The notes beneath the pieces were generated by a model, which saw only the letters and a program-made list of their open reading frames with translations, was not told where the DNA came from and did not search any database. Source: Verrucomicrobiaceae bacterium (GTDB lineage Bacteria > Verrucomicrobiota > Verrucomicrobiia > Verrucomicrobiales > Verrucomicrobiaceae). From it: DNA of 64,000 bases. The position numbers and the translations under genes were made by a program. The DNA lies in NCBI GenBank assembly GCA_027484445.1, contig JAIXSY010000032.1, positions 62,001-126,000 on the forward strand, written 5' to 3'. Positions 44,031-52,936 of the stretch are shown here, piece by piece; position 1 is the first letter of the stretch, and each line of letters begins with the position of its first letter.

Positions 44031-45341
44031 ATGAACGAAGCCTTTCCTGACATCCCCAAAATCCAGTTCGAAGGACCCAAATCCAAAAACCCGCTGGCCT
44101 TCAAACACTACAATGCCGACGAGGTCGTCGCTGGAAAGAAGATGAAGGATCATCTGCGCTTTGGGGTGGCCTACTGGCACGCCATGCGCAACAGCTTGGC
44201 CGATCCCTTCGGCGTCGGCACGGCTCAGCGCCCCTGGGACGACGGGACCGACAGCATCGCGAATGCGCAGCGCCGCGTCTGGGCCTGCTTTGAGTTCATG
44301 GACAAGCTGGGCGTGGACTACTACTGCTTCCACGACCGCGACGTGGCCCCCGAAGGCAAGACCCTGGCCGAGAGCAACAAAAACCTCGACGCCGTCGCCG
44401 ACGAGCTGGAGAAGGCCCAGAAGGCCACAGGCAAAAAGCTGCTCTGGGGCACGGCCTGCTTGTTCGTGCATCCCCGCTACAACCAGGGTGCCGCCACCAG
44501 CCCAAACGCCAACGTCTATGCCTACGCCGCCGCGCAGGTGAAGAAGGCCATCGAAGTCACCCACCGCCTGGGCGGAGAGGGCTACACCTTCTGGGGCGGC
44601 CGTGAAGGCTACGCCAGCCTCTGGAACACCGACATCAAGCGCGAGGTCGATCACTTGGCCGCCTTCCTGCACATGGCCGTCGAGTACAAAAAGAAGATCG
44701 GCTTCAAAGGCCCCTTCTACATCGAGCCTAAGCCGCGTGAGCCTTCTACCCACCAGTATGACAGCGATGCCGCTGCCTGCTTGAACTTCCTGCGTGAGCA
44801 TGGGCTGATGGAGCACTTCAAGCTGAACCTGGAGACCAACCACGCCACCCTGGCCGGTCACAGCATGTGGCATGAAATGGAAGTCGCTGTGGCCGCCGGA
44901 GCCCTCGGTTCTGTCGATGCCAACACGGGCGATGAACTCATCGGCTGGGACACCGACCAGTTCCCCACCGACATCTACCTGACCACCCAGATGATGCTGC
45001 CGATCCTGAAGATGGGCGGCTTCACCACCGGCGGTCTGAACTTTGACGCCAAGCCCCGCCGCGAATCCTTCGAGCCTGTCGATCTCTTCCACGCCCACAT
45101 CGGCGGCATGGACGCCTTTGCCCGTGGCCTGAAGATCGCTGCCGCGATTCTGGAAGACGGCCGCTGGGAAGCTTTCCGCAAGCAGCGCTACTCCACCTTC
45201 GACACTGGCATCGGTGCCAAGATCGAAGCTGGCACCACGAGCTTCGAGGAGCTGGAAGCCTACACCCTGGAAAATGGAGAGCCACTCATCGCCTCCGGCC
45301 GCCAAGAAATGCTGGAAAACCTGATCAACGAGTTCATCTGA
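44031..45341 (+). CDS. xylA: Xylose isomerase
   Basis: 436 residues, normal for class II XylA. It converts D-xylose to D-xylulose (and glucose to fructose) using two Mg or Mn ions. Seen: YCFHDRD with catalytic H101 and D104, [14 protein letters not shown] near 188, the metal-binding [13 protein letters not shown] near 232 and a conserved C-terminal half with [17 protein letters not shown]. The gene stands alone with its own terminator, 110 bases after the TPR protein gene; no xylulokinase is adjacent. Confidence 0.97.
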   Translation: MNEAFPDIPKIQFEGPKSKNPLAFKHYNADEVVAGKKMKDHLRFGVAYWHAMRNSLADPFGVGTAQRPWDDGTDSIANAQRRVWACFEFMDKLGVDYYCFHDRDVAPEGKTLAESNKNLDAVADELEKAQKATGKKLLWGTACLFVHPRYNQGAATSPNANVYAYAAAQVKKAIEVTHRLGGEGYTFWGGREGYASLWNTDIKREVDHLAAFLHMAVEYKKKIGFKGPFYIEPKPREPSTHQYDSDAAACLNFLREHGLMEHFKLNLETNHATLAGHSMWHEMEVAVAAGALGSVDANTGDELIGWDTDQFPTDIYLTTQMMLPILKMGGFTTGGLNFDAKPRRESFEPVDLFHAHIGGMDAFARGLKIAAAILEDGRWEAFRKQRYSTFDTGIGAKIEAGTTSFEELEAYTLENGEPLIASGRQEMLENLINEFI

Positions 45342-45374
45342 TCCAGCAGGCACTTACCCTGTCCCCAACCACCC

Positions 45375-45402
45375 AGGCAGGCCGGAAACGGCCTGCCTTT
45401 TT
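45375..45402 (+). terminator. xylA: Rho-independent terminator of xylA
   Basis: AGGCAGGCCG (45375-45384), a GAAA tetraloop and CGGCCTGCCT (45389-45398) form a perfect 10-bp stem followed by T residues to 45402, 34 bases past the xylA stop. Confidence 0.95.
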
Positions 45403-45516
45403 CATGCATGAAGCCGGGTGCCGAAGTTCAGCGGGGCAAGAATGCCACAGAGAACTTCAGCATCCGGGATGAAATCAGGTGCGCGGAATGGCTGTTCGCC
45501 ACGGCCTGTTTTGCCC

Positions 45517-46056
45517 TCAATCAGCCCGCTCCAGCACGTAAAGCCGCGCGTGCTCCGGCAGGCGAAAGCTCGGCCCCTGAAAACCGCAGCGAACCAGTTC
45601 TCGCCGCAGATAAATCATCGTGCCCGCGTGGGAGACGACCAGCACATCCTGCGCCTGGGATTCGATCCGATCCACGACACGGCGCACCCGTGAGAGAAAG
45701 TCATCGCGCAAAGAACGCTGAGACATCCAGCCCGTGGCCCAAGCCAGACGGTAGGCGAGCCGCCACACCCGAAATGGCAACCGCAGCGGTCCGGTGGCAA
45801 AAGCGGCCGTCTCCGCCTCGCGCAGCTCATGGAGCTGTTGGATTTCCCCCCGAAACATCGCCTGCGCAGTCAGCTGAGCGCGCTTCAGATCGCTGCTCCA
45901 GCAGCAAGGCCAGTTCATGGTCAGATCCGCCACAGGCTGGGGCTGCACCTCGGCAGCATCATAGCGCGCCCGCCAGGCCTGGAGCTCTGCCGAGGTCGGC
46001 CAGCCACGCGGCCAGGGCTCGCGCACCGGGAAGTGACGGACCAGACCCACCCGCAT
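45517..46056 (-). CDS. Histidine phosphatase family protein
   Basis: 179 residues from ATG 46056, 2 bases after the NIPSNAP gene stop; the longer frame overlaps that gene and lacks support. The phosphate-binding motif is LVRHFPV near 5-11 (RHF rather than the usual RHG), with SDLKRAQLTAQAM near 55 and the second catalytic His in VVSHAGTM near 140. It is short and may act on small phosphoesters such as phosphosugars or on nucleotides. Function beyond phosphatase is not clear. Confidence 0.85.
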   Translation of the reverse strand: MRVGLVRHFPVREPWPRGWPTSAELQAWRARYDAAEVQPQPVADLTMNWPCCWSSDLKRAQLTAQAMFRGEIQQLHELREAETAAFATGPLRLPFRVWRLAYRLAWATGWMSQRSLRDDFLSRVRRVVDRIESQAQDVLVVSHAGTMIYLRRELVRCGFQGPSFRLPEHARLYVLERAD

Positions 46057-46058
46057 GG

Positions 46059-46829
46059 TCAGATCTGAGAAAACGGAGCTGGGACGAGCAGCAGGTTCGT
46101 GATGCGAGAGACGATCTCCTTGTCGGTGAAGCCCGGCGTGGTCTTCAGCTTGGCCCACTCCGGATCAGCGCGGAAGGTGTTCCAGGCAGCGTCCTTCGCT
46201 GCGGTGTCGGCAAAGGCCAGCAGGTAGGTCAGGTTTGGCATCAGCGGTCCGACCAGCGTCTCCCCAAAGAACACCGCATTCAGCCCGCAGCGGGCAAAGA
46301 TGGCCAATTCACCAACGGTGAACATCTCCAGCTTTTTGCGCGCGGCTTTTTCGCTGTGACTTTCATAGATGCGCAGTTGGTAGAGGCGGCTACCCTTGGG
46401 TGCCGATTGCAGCGTCGCGAGACCGTCGATGCCACGGGTGAGCCAGCTTTCGATGCGCTCCACGACAGGCTCCACAGCTTTCACATCGAGATAAGCCGCG
46501 CCCGCCTGCTGCACAGCCGCATCGCTCAGCAGATCAGCGCTTTGGGCCAGCGTCTCCAGGCGGGCATGACGCAGCACCACGTAAACCACAGGCGTGGCCT
46601 CGGCTTGTTCAGGAAAGAAGACGCCCACGTGGCTGACGCCGATGCGATTCAGCGCCGGGATGGCCGCCTCACGAAGATAAGTTTCCAACACGGCCTGCTT
46701 GTCAGCGCTCTTCAGCAGGTACTTGCGGATCTCGATGTAATCGCGCGCCGCAGCGGGTTCAGCGGCAGAGGCAGCGGCGCTGAGGCCAGTGGCGGCGAGG
46801 GTGCTTTTTAGAAAAGTGCTGCGGGTCAT
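46059..46829 (-). CDS. NIPSNAP family protein, exported
   Basis: 256 residues from ATG 46829. The start MTRSTFLKSTLAATGLSAAASAAE is a signal-type leader, Tat-like only in its Ser/Thr and Leu order, without a clear twin Arg. Two ferredoxin-like NIPSNAP repeats follow: YIEIRKYLLKSADKQAVLETYL near 31 and LYQLRIYESHSEKAARKKLEMF near 150, the second being the classic form. Role unknown; in this phylum such proteins are abundant and secreted. It is in an operon with the histidine phosphatase and divergent from lnt. Confidence 0.88.
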   Translation of the reverse strand: MTRSTFLKSTLAATGLSAAASAAEPAAARDYIEIRKYLLKSADKQAVLETYLREAAIPALNRIGVSHVGVFFPEQAEATPVVYVVLRHARLETLAQSADLLSDAAVQQAGAAYLDVKAVEPVVERIESWLTRGIDGLATLQSAPKGSRLYQLRIYESHSEKAARKKLEMFTVGELAIFARCGLNAVFFGETLVGPLMPNLTYLLAFADTAAKDAAWNTFRADPEWAKLKTTPGFTDKEIVSRITNLLLVPAPFSQI

Positions 46830-46935
46830 GCAGGTGATGCTGGCAGGTGGCTCCGAGCGGGTCAATGCGCATTCTCCAAAGCAGGTGCGTCCGCCTTGTC
46901 AGGCAAAAGCCGTGGACAGGCCTGCTCTGCCTGCC

Positions 46936-48627
46936 ATGTCTGGGCAGATGTCTCGACCACCGCGTCACCTGCTGTCCCTTGGCCTGCCGCTCGTCAGCGG
47001 TGGCCTGCTGACCTGCGCCTTTCCGCTGTGGAACCAGGAGTGGGCCGTGTGGCTGGGGCTAGTGCCGCTGCTGGCCGTGCTTTGGGGGGAAAAGACGCGC
47101 CTGTCAGGCTTCGTCGCGGGTTTCCTGGCAGGGCTGGCCTTTTTCATCCCGAACCTGACCTGGGTCCGGCACTCCTCCCGCGTGCTGGCCGGCGCAGTGG
47201 ATGAGCGCTGGGTCGGGCTGAGTGCTGAGCTGATGGGAGCCAGTGCTGTGCTGGGGCTCGGCAGCTACTGCGCGCTTTACTTTGCGCTCTGGGGTTGGTT
47301 TGTCCGCCGTTACGCCAGGCCGGACCCGCAGCGGCTGCTTCATGGGACCTGGCAGGTCAGCACGCTGGAGAGCCTGCGCTGCAGCCTGCTAGCCGCCGCC
47401 GCCTGGGTGGCCTGCGAGTGGCTGCGCAGCACGACCGTGGTGACAGGCTTTGGCTGGAATGGCCTGGGCGTGGGCCTGCATCAGAATCGCGTGCTCATCC
47501 AGGTGGCTGACCTCGTGGGGGTGATGGGCCTGTCCTTCCTGCCCGTGCTCGTCGCCTGCACCGGCTGGAATACCCTGCGCCGTCAGGTGGCGATCTACCA
47601 GGGTACGGGCACCTGCCGGACTCGGCTCGACTTCACCCTAGCCCTGGTACTGCTGCTGGTAGCGGCGGGCTATGGCATGAACCGCCTGACCCAGAGCCCG
47701 CCCGATGTGCTGACCGTGCGCACGCTGCTGGTGCAGCCCAATGTGCCGCAGGTGGAGGCCTGGGAGCACCGCCCCAAACCCCACCTGTACGAGCGACTGG
47801 CCCGACTGACCCGGCTGTATGCCGAAGCCCGTGAAGGCCGCCCCTCCGACATCGATCTGGTCGTGTGGCCCGAAAGCGCACTGCCGGTGCACCTCTACGG
47901 CCTGCCAGATCACGAACCTTTTTTTGATCAATTGCTCTCACTCGGCAGCTTCAGCCTGCTCACCGGCACTGAGATTTATCGGGAAAACGAGCCTGCGGGT
48001 CACGTCTCCGCCGTGCTCTTTCAGGGCAGTTACGCGAACCGGCAGGAACATCACAAGGTGCATCTGGTGCCCTTTGGGGAATACCTACCGCTAGGAGATT
48101 ACCCGCCCTTTTCCTGGCTGCGCGGTGTGATCCCGGGCGACTTCACCCCTGGCACCCGCACCGAACCTCTACGGCTGGAGAAACCTCAGGTCGGTCTCAT
48201 TCCACTCATCTGCTTCGAAGACACCGTCGGCAGGCTGGCACGGCGTTTTGTCCGACCTGAAGCTCAGATGATCGTGAATCTGACCAACGACGGCTGGTTC
48301 CTGAACAGCCGCGCCATGGAGGTCCACACGGCCAATGCCAAGTTCCGCGCCATCGAGCTGCGCCGTCCCATGGTGCGCGCGACCAACACGGGCGTGACCT
48401 GCTTCATCGACCCCCTGGGCACCGTGACCCATCGCCTCAACGACCCCCAGACTGGCAGCACGCTGGTGGAAGGCTGCCTGCCCGGCGAGGTGCGCGTGCC
48501 CACGACCGGTGAGATGACGCTCTATGCCCGCCATGGTGACTGGTTCGCTCTGCTCTGCCTCAGCCTAGGCGTGTGGATCGCCCTGCTGCAGCGCTTTTTC
48601 CCACGCCCATGCCCGCCGCCCCATTGA
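46936..48627 (+). CDS. lnt: Apolipoprotein N-acyltransferase
   Basis: 563 residues from ATG 46936; ATG 46948 is also possible, and the far-upstream frame start overlaps the divergent NIPSNAP gene. About seven membrane helices precede the nitrilase-like periplasmic domain. The catalytic triad of the family is recognisable: Glu in VVWPESALP near 310, Lys in HHKVHLVPFGEYLP near 375 and Cys in PLICFEDTVG near 425. It transfers the third acyl chain to lipoproteins in the inner membrane, matching the several lipoproteins in this window. Overlaps rnhC by 19 bases. Confidence 0.94.
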   Translation: MSGQMSRPPRHLLSLGLPLVSGGLLTCAFPLWNQEWAVWLGLVPLLAVLWGEKTRLSGFVAGFLAGLAFFIPNLTWVRHSSRVLAGAVDERWVGLSAELMGASAVLGLGSYCALYFALWGWFVRRYARPDPQRLLHGTWQVSTLESLRCSLLAAAAWVACEWLRSTTVVTGFGWNGLGVGLHQNRVLIQVADLVGVMGLSFLPVLVACTGWNTLRRQVAIYQGTGTCRTRLDFTLALVLLLVAAGYGMNRLTQSPPDVLTVRTLLVQPNVPQVEAWEHRPKPHLYERLARLTRLYAEAREGRPSDIDLVVWPESALPVHLYGLPDHEPFFDQLLSLGSFSLLTGTEIYRENEPAGHVSAVLFQGSYANRQEHHKVHLVPFGEYLPLGDYPPFSWLRGVIPGDFTPGTRTEPLRLEKPQVGLIPLICFEDTVGRLARRFVRPEAQMIVNLTNDGWFLNSRAMEVHTANAKFRAIELRRPMVRATNTGVTCFIDPLGTVTHRLNDPQTGSTLVEGCLPGEVRVPTTGEMTLYARHGDWFALLCLSLGVWIALLQRFFPRPCPPPH

Positions 48628-49562
48628 CCCATTACACGAAACCGCTCACGCCTGAGCAGGCCACGCGTCTCCGCACCCTGCTTAGCCAGCAGGGCTGGGA
48701 ATTCATGGAAAAGCCCTACTGCCTCTATGCCGCCGCGCGGGGAAAGGTGAATGTGCTGGTCTATGAAAAAGGCCCGAAGGTGGTCATTCAGGGCAAAGAG
48801 ACGGAGGACTTCATCAAGCTCGTGCTGGAACCACAAGTCCTGGGCGTGGCCGAGCTGGGCTATGAGGAAGTGAACCAGCCCGAAATGTTTCAGCCGCACC
48901 TCGGCGTCGATGAGAGTGGCAAGGGCGACCTCTTCGGACCGCTGGTCATCGCTGGCGTCTATGTGGACCGGAACGCCGTGCTGGCGCTGCGTGAGCTGGG
49001 CGCAGTGGACAGCAAGCGCATCAGCAGCGACGACAAGATCCTCCGCCTCGCCTCCCAAATCCGCAGCGTGCCGGGGCTGCGCTTTGAGGTCATCCAGATC
49101 AACCCTGCACGCTACAACGAGCTGTATGCCAAGTTCGGCAACCTGAACCGCCTGCTCGCCTGGGGTCATGCCAAAGTCATTGAGCTGCTGCTGGAAAAAG
49201 TGCCCGACTGCCCACGCGCCATCTCTGACCAATTCGCGAATCCAGCAGTGCTTCAGCGTGCTCTCCAGACGCGCGGGCGCGGCATCGAGCTCGTGCAGCG
49301 CACGAAGGCAGAAAGTGACCCCGCCGTGGCGGCGGCCTCCATCCTGGCACGAGAGGGCTTTGTCCGCTGGCTGGATCAAGCGGCGCAAACCGCCGGAGCG
49401 CCCCTGCCCAAAGGCGTGTCGGCTGCCGTGAAAAACAGTGCCCGCCTCCTGGTGGAAAAATCTGGGCCAGAAGTGCTGCAAAACTATGCAAAAATGCACT
49501 TCAAAACCGCGGCGGAAGTGCTGGGAATCCCACCCGCTACCGGCGATGCTGGCGTTGATTGA
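48609..49562 (+). CDS. rnhC: Ribonuclease HIII
   Basis: 317 residues from ATG 48609, overlapping the end of lnt. The N-terminal TBP-like substrate-binding domain (about 1-90, GWEFMEKPYCLYAAARGKVNVLVYEKG) is followed by the RNase H fold with GVDESGKGDLFGPLVIAG; D101 and E102 are the first catalytic acids. The tail with AKMHFKTAAEVLG is typical. It cuts the RNA strand of RNA-DNA hybrids. Motif order and size fit HIII rather than HII. Confidence 0.95.
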   Translation: MPAAPLTHYTKPLTPEQATRLRTLLSQQGWEFMEKPYCLYAAARGKVNVLVYEKGPKVVIQGKETEDFIKLVLEPQVLGVAELGYEEVNQPEMFQPHLGVDESGKGDLFGPLVIAGVYVDRNAVLALRELGAVDSKRISSDDKILRLASQIRSVPGLRFEVIQINPARYNELYAKFGNLNRLLAWGHAKVIELLLEKVPDCPRAISDQFANPAVLQRALQTRGRGIELVQRTKAESDPAVAAASILAREGFVRWLDQAAQTAGAPLPKGVSAAVKNSARLLVEKSGPEVLQNYAKMHFKTAAEVLGIPPATGDAGVD

Positions 49563-49638
49563 TTTTCAACGGTCCAGGAACGGCTTGCGCAAAGCCAGGA
49601 AGAGGCGGATGCTAGCTCCTTCCACCCCCCCGGAAACT

Positions 49639-49956
49639 ATGGCAAGTATCACTAAACGCGAAATCGTGTCCGAGCTCAGCGAACAAACAGGTGTCATCCA
49701 GGCAACTGTCGCTGATCTGGTGGACGCCTTCATTGATCTGGTCGGCAAGAAACTTGCCGAAGGCAACGACGTCACCTTCCGCACCTTCGGAACCTTCGAA
49801 GTGCGGGTCTCCAAATCCAAAATCGGGCGCAACCCCAATGTGCCTGGCTCCCAAGTCCGCATCCCGGACCGCTGCACGGTGAAATTCAAGCCTGGCCGCG
49901 AGCTGAAACAAGCCGTGGCCGCGCTGCCCCCCGAAAAAATCACCACTCCAGCGTGA
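49639..49956 (+). CDS. HU/IHF family DNA-binding protein
   Basis: 105 residues from ATG 49639; the longer frame upstream overlaps rnhC and is rejected. KREIVSELSEQTGV starts the helical dimer domain and the beta-arm DNA-binding sequence is VRVSKSKIGRNPNVPGSQVRIPDR (positions about 51-74), a variant of the usual GRNPxTG arm. A short Lys/Pro tail follows. It bends DNA in the nucleoid. Confidence 0.95.
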   Translation: MASITKREIVSELSEQTGVIQATVADLVDAFIDLVGKKLAEGNDVTFRTFGTFEVRVSKSKIGRNPNVPGSQVRIPDRCTVKFKPGRELKQAVAALPPEKITTPA

Positions 49957-50016
49957 TCAGCGCGGTGCCTGGCTGCTTGCAGCTGAGCCAATCTGAGCGA
50001 AGCAGGGTGACCGATC

Positions 50017-50598
50017 ATGGACACCCTTTCGGCCACCCTGCTTTTGCTCACCATCATGGATCCCCTGGGCAATGTGGCGACCTTTGTCGCGAGCCTGCGA
50101 GGCGTGCCGCCTGAGCGTCGGCTGCGCGTCATCGCCCGTGAGCTGGTGGTGGCACTGATCATCCTGCTGACCTTCCTTTTTACTGGACCCTGGCTGCTGG
50201 GCCTGTTGCACCTGAAGCAGGAGGCACTCTTCATCAGCGGTGGCATTGTGCTCTTCCTGATCGCGCTGAAGATGATCTTCCCCCCGCGGCAGGGAGACGA
50301 AGAGATCACGGCAGAGCCCTTCATCGTGCCCTTGGCCACGCCCATGATCGCTGGCCCGTCGGTGCTGGCCACGCTGCTGGTGCTGGTGAGCACCTACCCT
50401 GACCAAACGAGCCGCTGGCTGACAGCGCTGCTGATCGCCTGGGGCATCACCGCTGCTGTGCTGCTGTGCGCACCAGCCATCGCCCGCGTGTTACGCGAGC
50501 GTGGTGCGATGGCGGTGGAGCGGCTGATGGGCATGCTGCTGGTCATGGTGGCCGTGCAGATGCTGCTGAATGGGATTGAGCATTACCTGAAGCACTGA
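50017..50598 (+). CDS. MarC family integral membrane protein
   Basis: 193 residues with about six membrane helices. It starts MDTLSATLLLLTIMDPLGN with the conserved DPxGN motif and has a second half copy (FIVPLATPMIAGPSVLATLL) where PxxxGP is kept. The function of MarC proteins is unknown despite the historical link to antibiotic resistance; transport of small molecules is suspected. Convergent with rsmD, 24 bases apart. Confidence 0.93.
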   Translation: MDTLSATLLLLTIMDPLGNVATFVASLRGVPPERRLRVIARELVVALIILLTFLFTGPWLLGLLHLKQEALFISGGIVLFLIALKMIFPPRQGDEEITAEPFIVPLATPMIAGPSVLATLLVLVSTYPDQTSRWLTALLIAWGITAAVLLCAPAIARVLRERGAMAVERLMGMLLVMVAVQMLLNGIEHYLKH

Positions 50599-50622
50599 CC
50601 CGCCGCTTGGCAGAGGCCGAAA

Positions 50623-51186
50623 CTAGCGTCGGCGAAGCCAGACAATGCGGGTGGAGCCGTAGTCACGCTCGCGGATCACCTCCCACGCTTCGGAAAAGGT
50701 GGCCTGGTGGCGGATGGCGAGACTTTCCAAAACCACACTGGCTCCGCGCGGGACGAGCTTTTGAAAAGCCTCATCCGCCGCGAGCTTTGCACCCAGGTCC
50801 ACGTCGCCCGGCTTGTGAGCGTAGGGAGGATCGGCAAAAACGAGATCGAAGGGGCTGTCCGTGCTGGCAGCGAGCTGCGCTACGACCTTGAAGACATCTC
50901 CCTGGCGAATCGTAGCGCCTTCGAGCCGGGTTTTGGTGAGGTTCTTTTTCATCACCTCACAGGCTCCACGATCCTGATCCACGAGCAGAGCGCTGGCAGC
51001 CCCACGGCTCAGGCATTCCAACCCCAAAGCACCCGAACCAGCGAAGAGATCCAGCACACGGGCGCCGGGCACAAGATCCCCCAGCATGTTAAAGACAGCC
51101 TGGCGGACACGATCCTGCGTGGGTCGTGTGACGGACTTCGGAACTTCCAGCGGGAGGCCCCCCGCGCTGCCAGAAATGAGGCGCAT
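50623..51186 (-). CDS. rsmD: 16S rRNA (guanine-966 N2) methyltransferase RsmD
   Basis: 187 residues. RLISGSAGGLPLEVPKS opens the family pattern, RPTQDRVRQAVFNML follows, the SAM-binding DLFAGSGALGLECLSRGA is near 45-62 and the catalytic FDLVFADPPY near 117 (NPPY-type). It methylates G966 of 16S rRNA in the assembling 30S subunit. Divergent from the TRIC channel gene. Confidence 0.96.
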   Translation of the reverse strand: MRLISGSAGGLPLEVPKSVTRPTQDRVRQAVFNMLGDLVPGARVLDLFAGSGALGLECLSRGAASALLVDQDRGACEVMKKNLTKTRLEGATIRQGDVFKVVAQLAASTDSPFDLVFADPPYAHKPGDVDLGAKLAADEAFQKLVPRGASVVLESLAIRHQATFSEAWEVIRERDYGSTRIVWLRRR

Positions 51187-51285
51187 GGCCCATGGCTACG
51201 GGGCAGTGCCACGCGGGTCAATGCTGGACAGGCCCCGCACGGTGGATCGGGCTAGCGCGGAGCCTTTTTCCCGCCACTGAATGCC

Positions 51286-51903
51286 ATGCCCCCGTGGATC
51301 GAATACCTCGCCGTCGCTGTCTGTGCCATCTCTGCTGTGCTGGCGGCAGAGGGCAAACGCATGGACCTCTTCGGTGTGCTGGTGTTGGCGCTGGTCTCCT
51401 CCGTCGGCGGCGGCACGATCCGTGACCTGTGCCTGGGTGCCCAGCCTGTATTCTGGATCAAAGAGCCGCAGCAAGTGTGGACGGTGCTGGGCGCAGCCGT
51501 GGCCACCTTTGTTCTGGTGCGTTTCACCTGCCTGCCCTCACGCGTGCTGGACATCGCCGATGCCTTTGGGCTGGCACTGTTCGGCATCATGGGCACGGAA
51601 AAGGCCCTGGCCTACGGGGCACCCGGCATCGTGGCGGTGATGCTGGGCGTGGTAACGGGCGTGGCGGGGGGCATCCTGCGGGATGTGCTGCGGCGGGAGA
51701 TCCCCTGGGTCTTCCAGGCAGGGGTGAACCTGTATGCCACGGCCGCTAGCGCAGGTGCTCTGGTCTATGTGCTGCTGCGCACCTGGCTGCCGCCTTCGGA
51801 AAGCCATCGCTACATCGGCATGGCCGTCATCCTGTTGCTGCGCTTGGCAGCGATGCGCTGGCAGTTGCGTCTGCCGGCCTTTCGCACGAAGCGGCAGAGC
51901 TGA
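51286..51903 (+). CDS. TRIC-type cation channel family protein (YicG/UPF0126)
   Basis: 205 residues with seven predicted membrane helices in two pseudo-symmetric halves. Each half has the glycine-rich kinked motif: SSVGGGTIRDL near 38-48 and GVAGGILRDVL near 124-134. Bacterial TRIC homologues form trimeric cation channels in the inner membrane. Starts about 100 bases from the divergent rsmD. Confidence 0.93.
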   Translation: MPPWIEYLAVAVCAISAVLAAEGKRMDLFGVLVLALVSSVGGGTIRDLCLGAQPVFWIKEPQQVWTVLGAAVATFVLVRFTCLPSRVLDIADAFGLALFGIMGTEKALAYGAPGIVAVMLGVVTGVAGGILRDVLRREIPWVFQAGVNLYATAASAGALVYVLLRTWLPPSESHRYIGMAVILLLRLAAMRWQLRLPAFRTKRQS

Positions 51904-51957
51904 TTTTCACCGGGAACGTAGGTTGCCAGCCCTGGGGGCAGCGCTTTAATCCACAGC

Positions 51958-52656
51958 ATGAATCGCGAAGTCATCGAAGCCCAAGTCCGTGCGGTGCTAC
52001 CCCTGGAGGGTAGCTTCGCCGTGTTCCTGGGAAATGAAGAAAAAACCTTTGTCATCTACGTCGATGAGTCCGTGGGCTCTGCGATCTCGATGTTCATGCG
52101 TGGGGTGTCCAAAGAGCGGCCGCTGACGCATGACCTACTGGCCTCCGTGCTGCTAGCCTTTGGTGGCAAAGTGGACCGAGTGATCATCAACCGCGTGCAG
52201 GGCAGTGTCTTCTTTGCCCGCATCATCGTCTCTGCGGAAAACGAATTGCACGCACGCAAGGTCATCGAACTCGACGCTCGCCCCAGCGATAGCCTGGCGC
52301 TGGCGCTGCAGCAGAGTGCGCCGATCTTTGTCGCAAAAGCGGTATGGGACAGCGTGGAGGATGTGTCCGCGACACTGGCGGAAATCGAGAAGCGCAGTGC
52401 TGAACAAGCCGACAAGGAACAGGCCACTCAAGCCGCTGCGGGTGCGTCCGGCATCGCCGAGAACGACGTGGAAGAAATCGATCCTGAAGACCTAGACCTC
52501 GACGCCCTTCAAGAGCTGGATCTGGATGACCTCGACGATGAGGAGGAGGACGACGACGACGATGAAGAGGACGATGAAGCCAAAGGCTACGACGATGGCT
52601 ACAGCAGCATGGATGACGATGACGACGAGGGCGAAGAGTGGAAAAAAGACAAGTGA
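51958..52656 (+). CDS. Bifunctional nuclease family protein (DUF151) with acidic C-terminal tail
   Basis: 232 residues. The DUF151 domain spans about 1-135 with VFLGNEEKTFVIYVDESVG near 23 and ELDARPSDSLALALQ near 100, a family linked to DNase/RNase activity in plants and mycobacteria. The last 75 residues are almost entirely Asp and Glu with a few Leu, Gly and Lys (net strongly negative). Acidic tails often bind basic proteins or metal ions; the role here is unknown. No nearby gene explains it. Confidence 0.88.
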   Translation: MNREVIEAQVRAVLPLEGSFAVFLGNEEKTFVIYVDESVGSAISMFMRGVSKERPLTHDLLASVLLAFGGKVDRVIINRVQGSVFFARIIVSAENELHARKVIELDARPSDSLALALQQSAPIFVAKAVWDSVEDVSATLAEIEKRSAEQADKEQATQAAAGASGIAENDVEEIDPEDLDLDALQELDLDDLDDEEEDDDDDEEDDEAKGYDDGYSSMDDDDDEGEEWKKDK

Positions 52657-52731
52657 TCTCCACCTGCCCAGCACGGCAATCGTGCCCTGCCGGACTTCTT
52701 GCCAGCCTGCTCATCTGCGCTTCTTTCCCCC

Positions 52732-52932
52732 ATGACCATCACCCTGAACGGCACCCAGCGCGATTTCCCGACCCCGCTGACTCTCACCACCCTGCTTGAG
52801 ACGCTGGGGCTGGCAGGAAAACCGGTCGTGGTGGAGCAAAATCGCGTGGCCCTGCTGCCCAAGGAAATCTCGAGCGCCCAAGTGGCTGACGGCGATGTGA
52901 TCGAGATCGTGCAAATCACCGCTGGAGGCTGA
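52732..52932 (+). CDS. thiS: Sulfur carrier protein ThiS
   Basis: 66 residues from ATG 52732; the longer frame is less likely. Beta-grasp fold with PLTLTTLLETLGL near 15 and the C-terminal Gly-Gly (QITAGG) whose thiocarboxylate carries sulfur for the thiamine thiazole ring. No thiG, thiF or thiH is adjacent and no TPP riboswitch was seen. Its stop overlaps the ribosome binding region of the PBP4-type gene. Confidence 0.92.
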   Translation: MTITLNGTQRDFPTPLTLTTLLETLGLAGKPVVVEQNRVALLPKEISSAQVADGDVIEIVQITAGG

Positions 52933-52936
52933 TGCG

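Noticed and set aside
43941..45353. 470-codon minus-strand open frame
   Set aside because: Mirror of xylA; the plus-strand frame has all xylose isomerase motifs.
45408..46811. 467-codon plus-strand open frame
   Set aside because: Antisense to the histidine phosphatase and NIPSNAP genes; composition is Arg/Pro-rich without recognisable motif.
52657..52731. Possible TPP riboswitch before thiS
   Set aside because: The gap is 75 bases and lacks the conserved riboswitch core; none before ribD either, where genes nearly touch.
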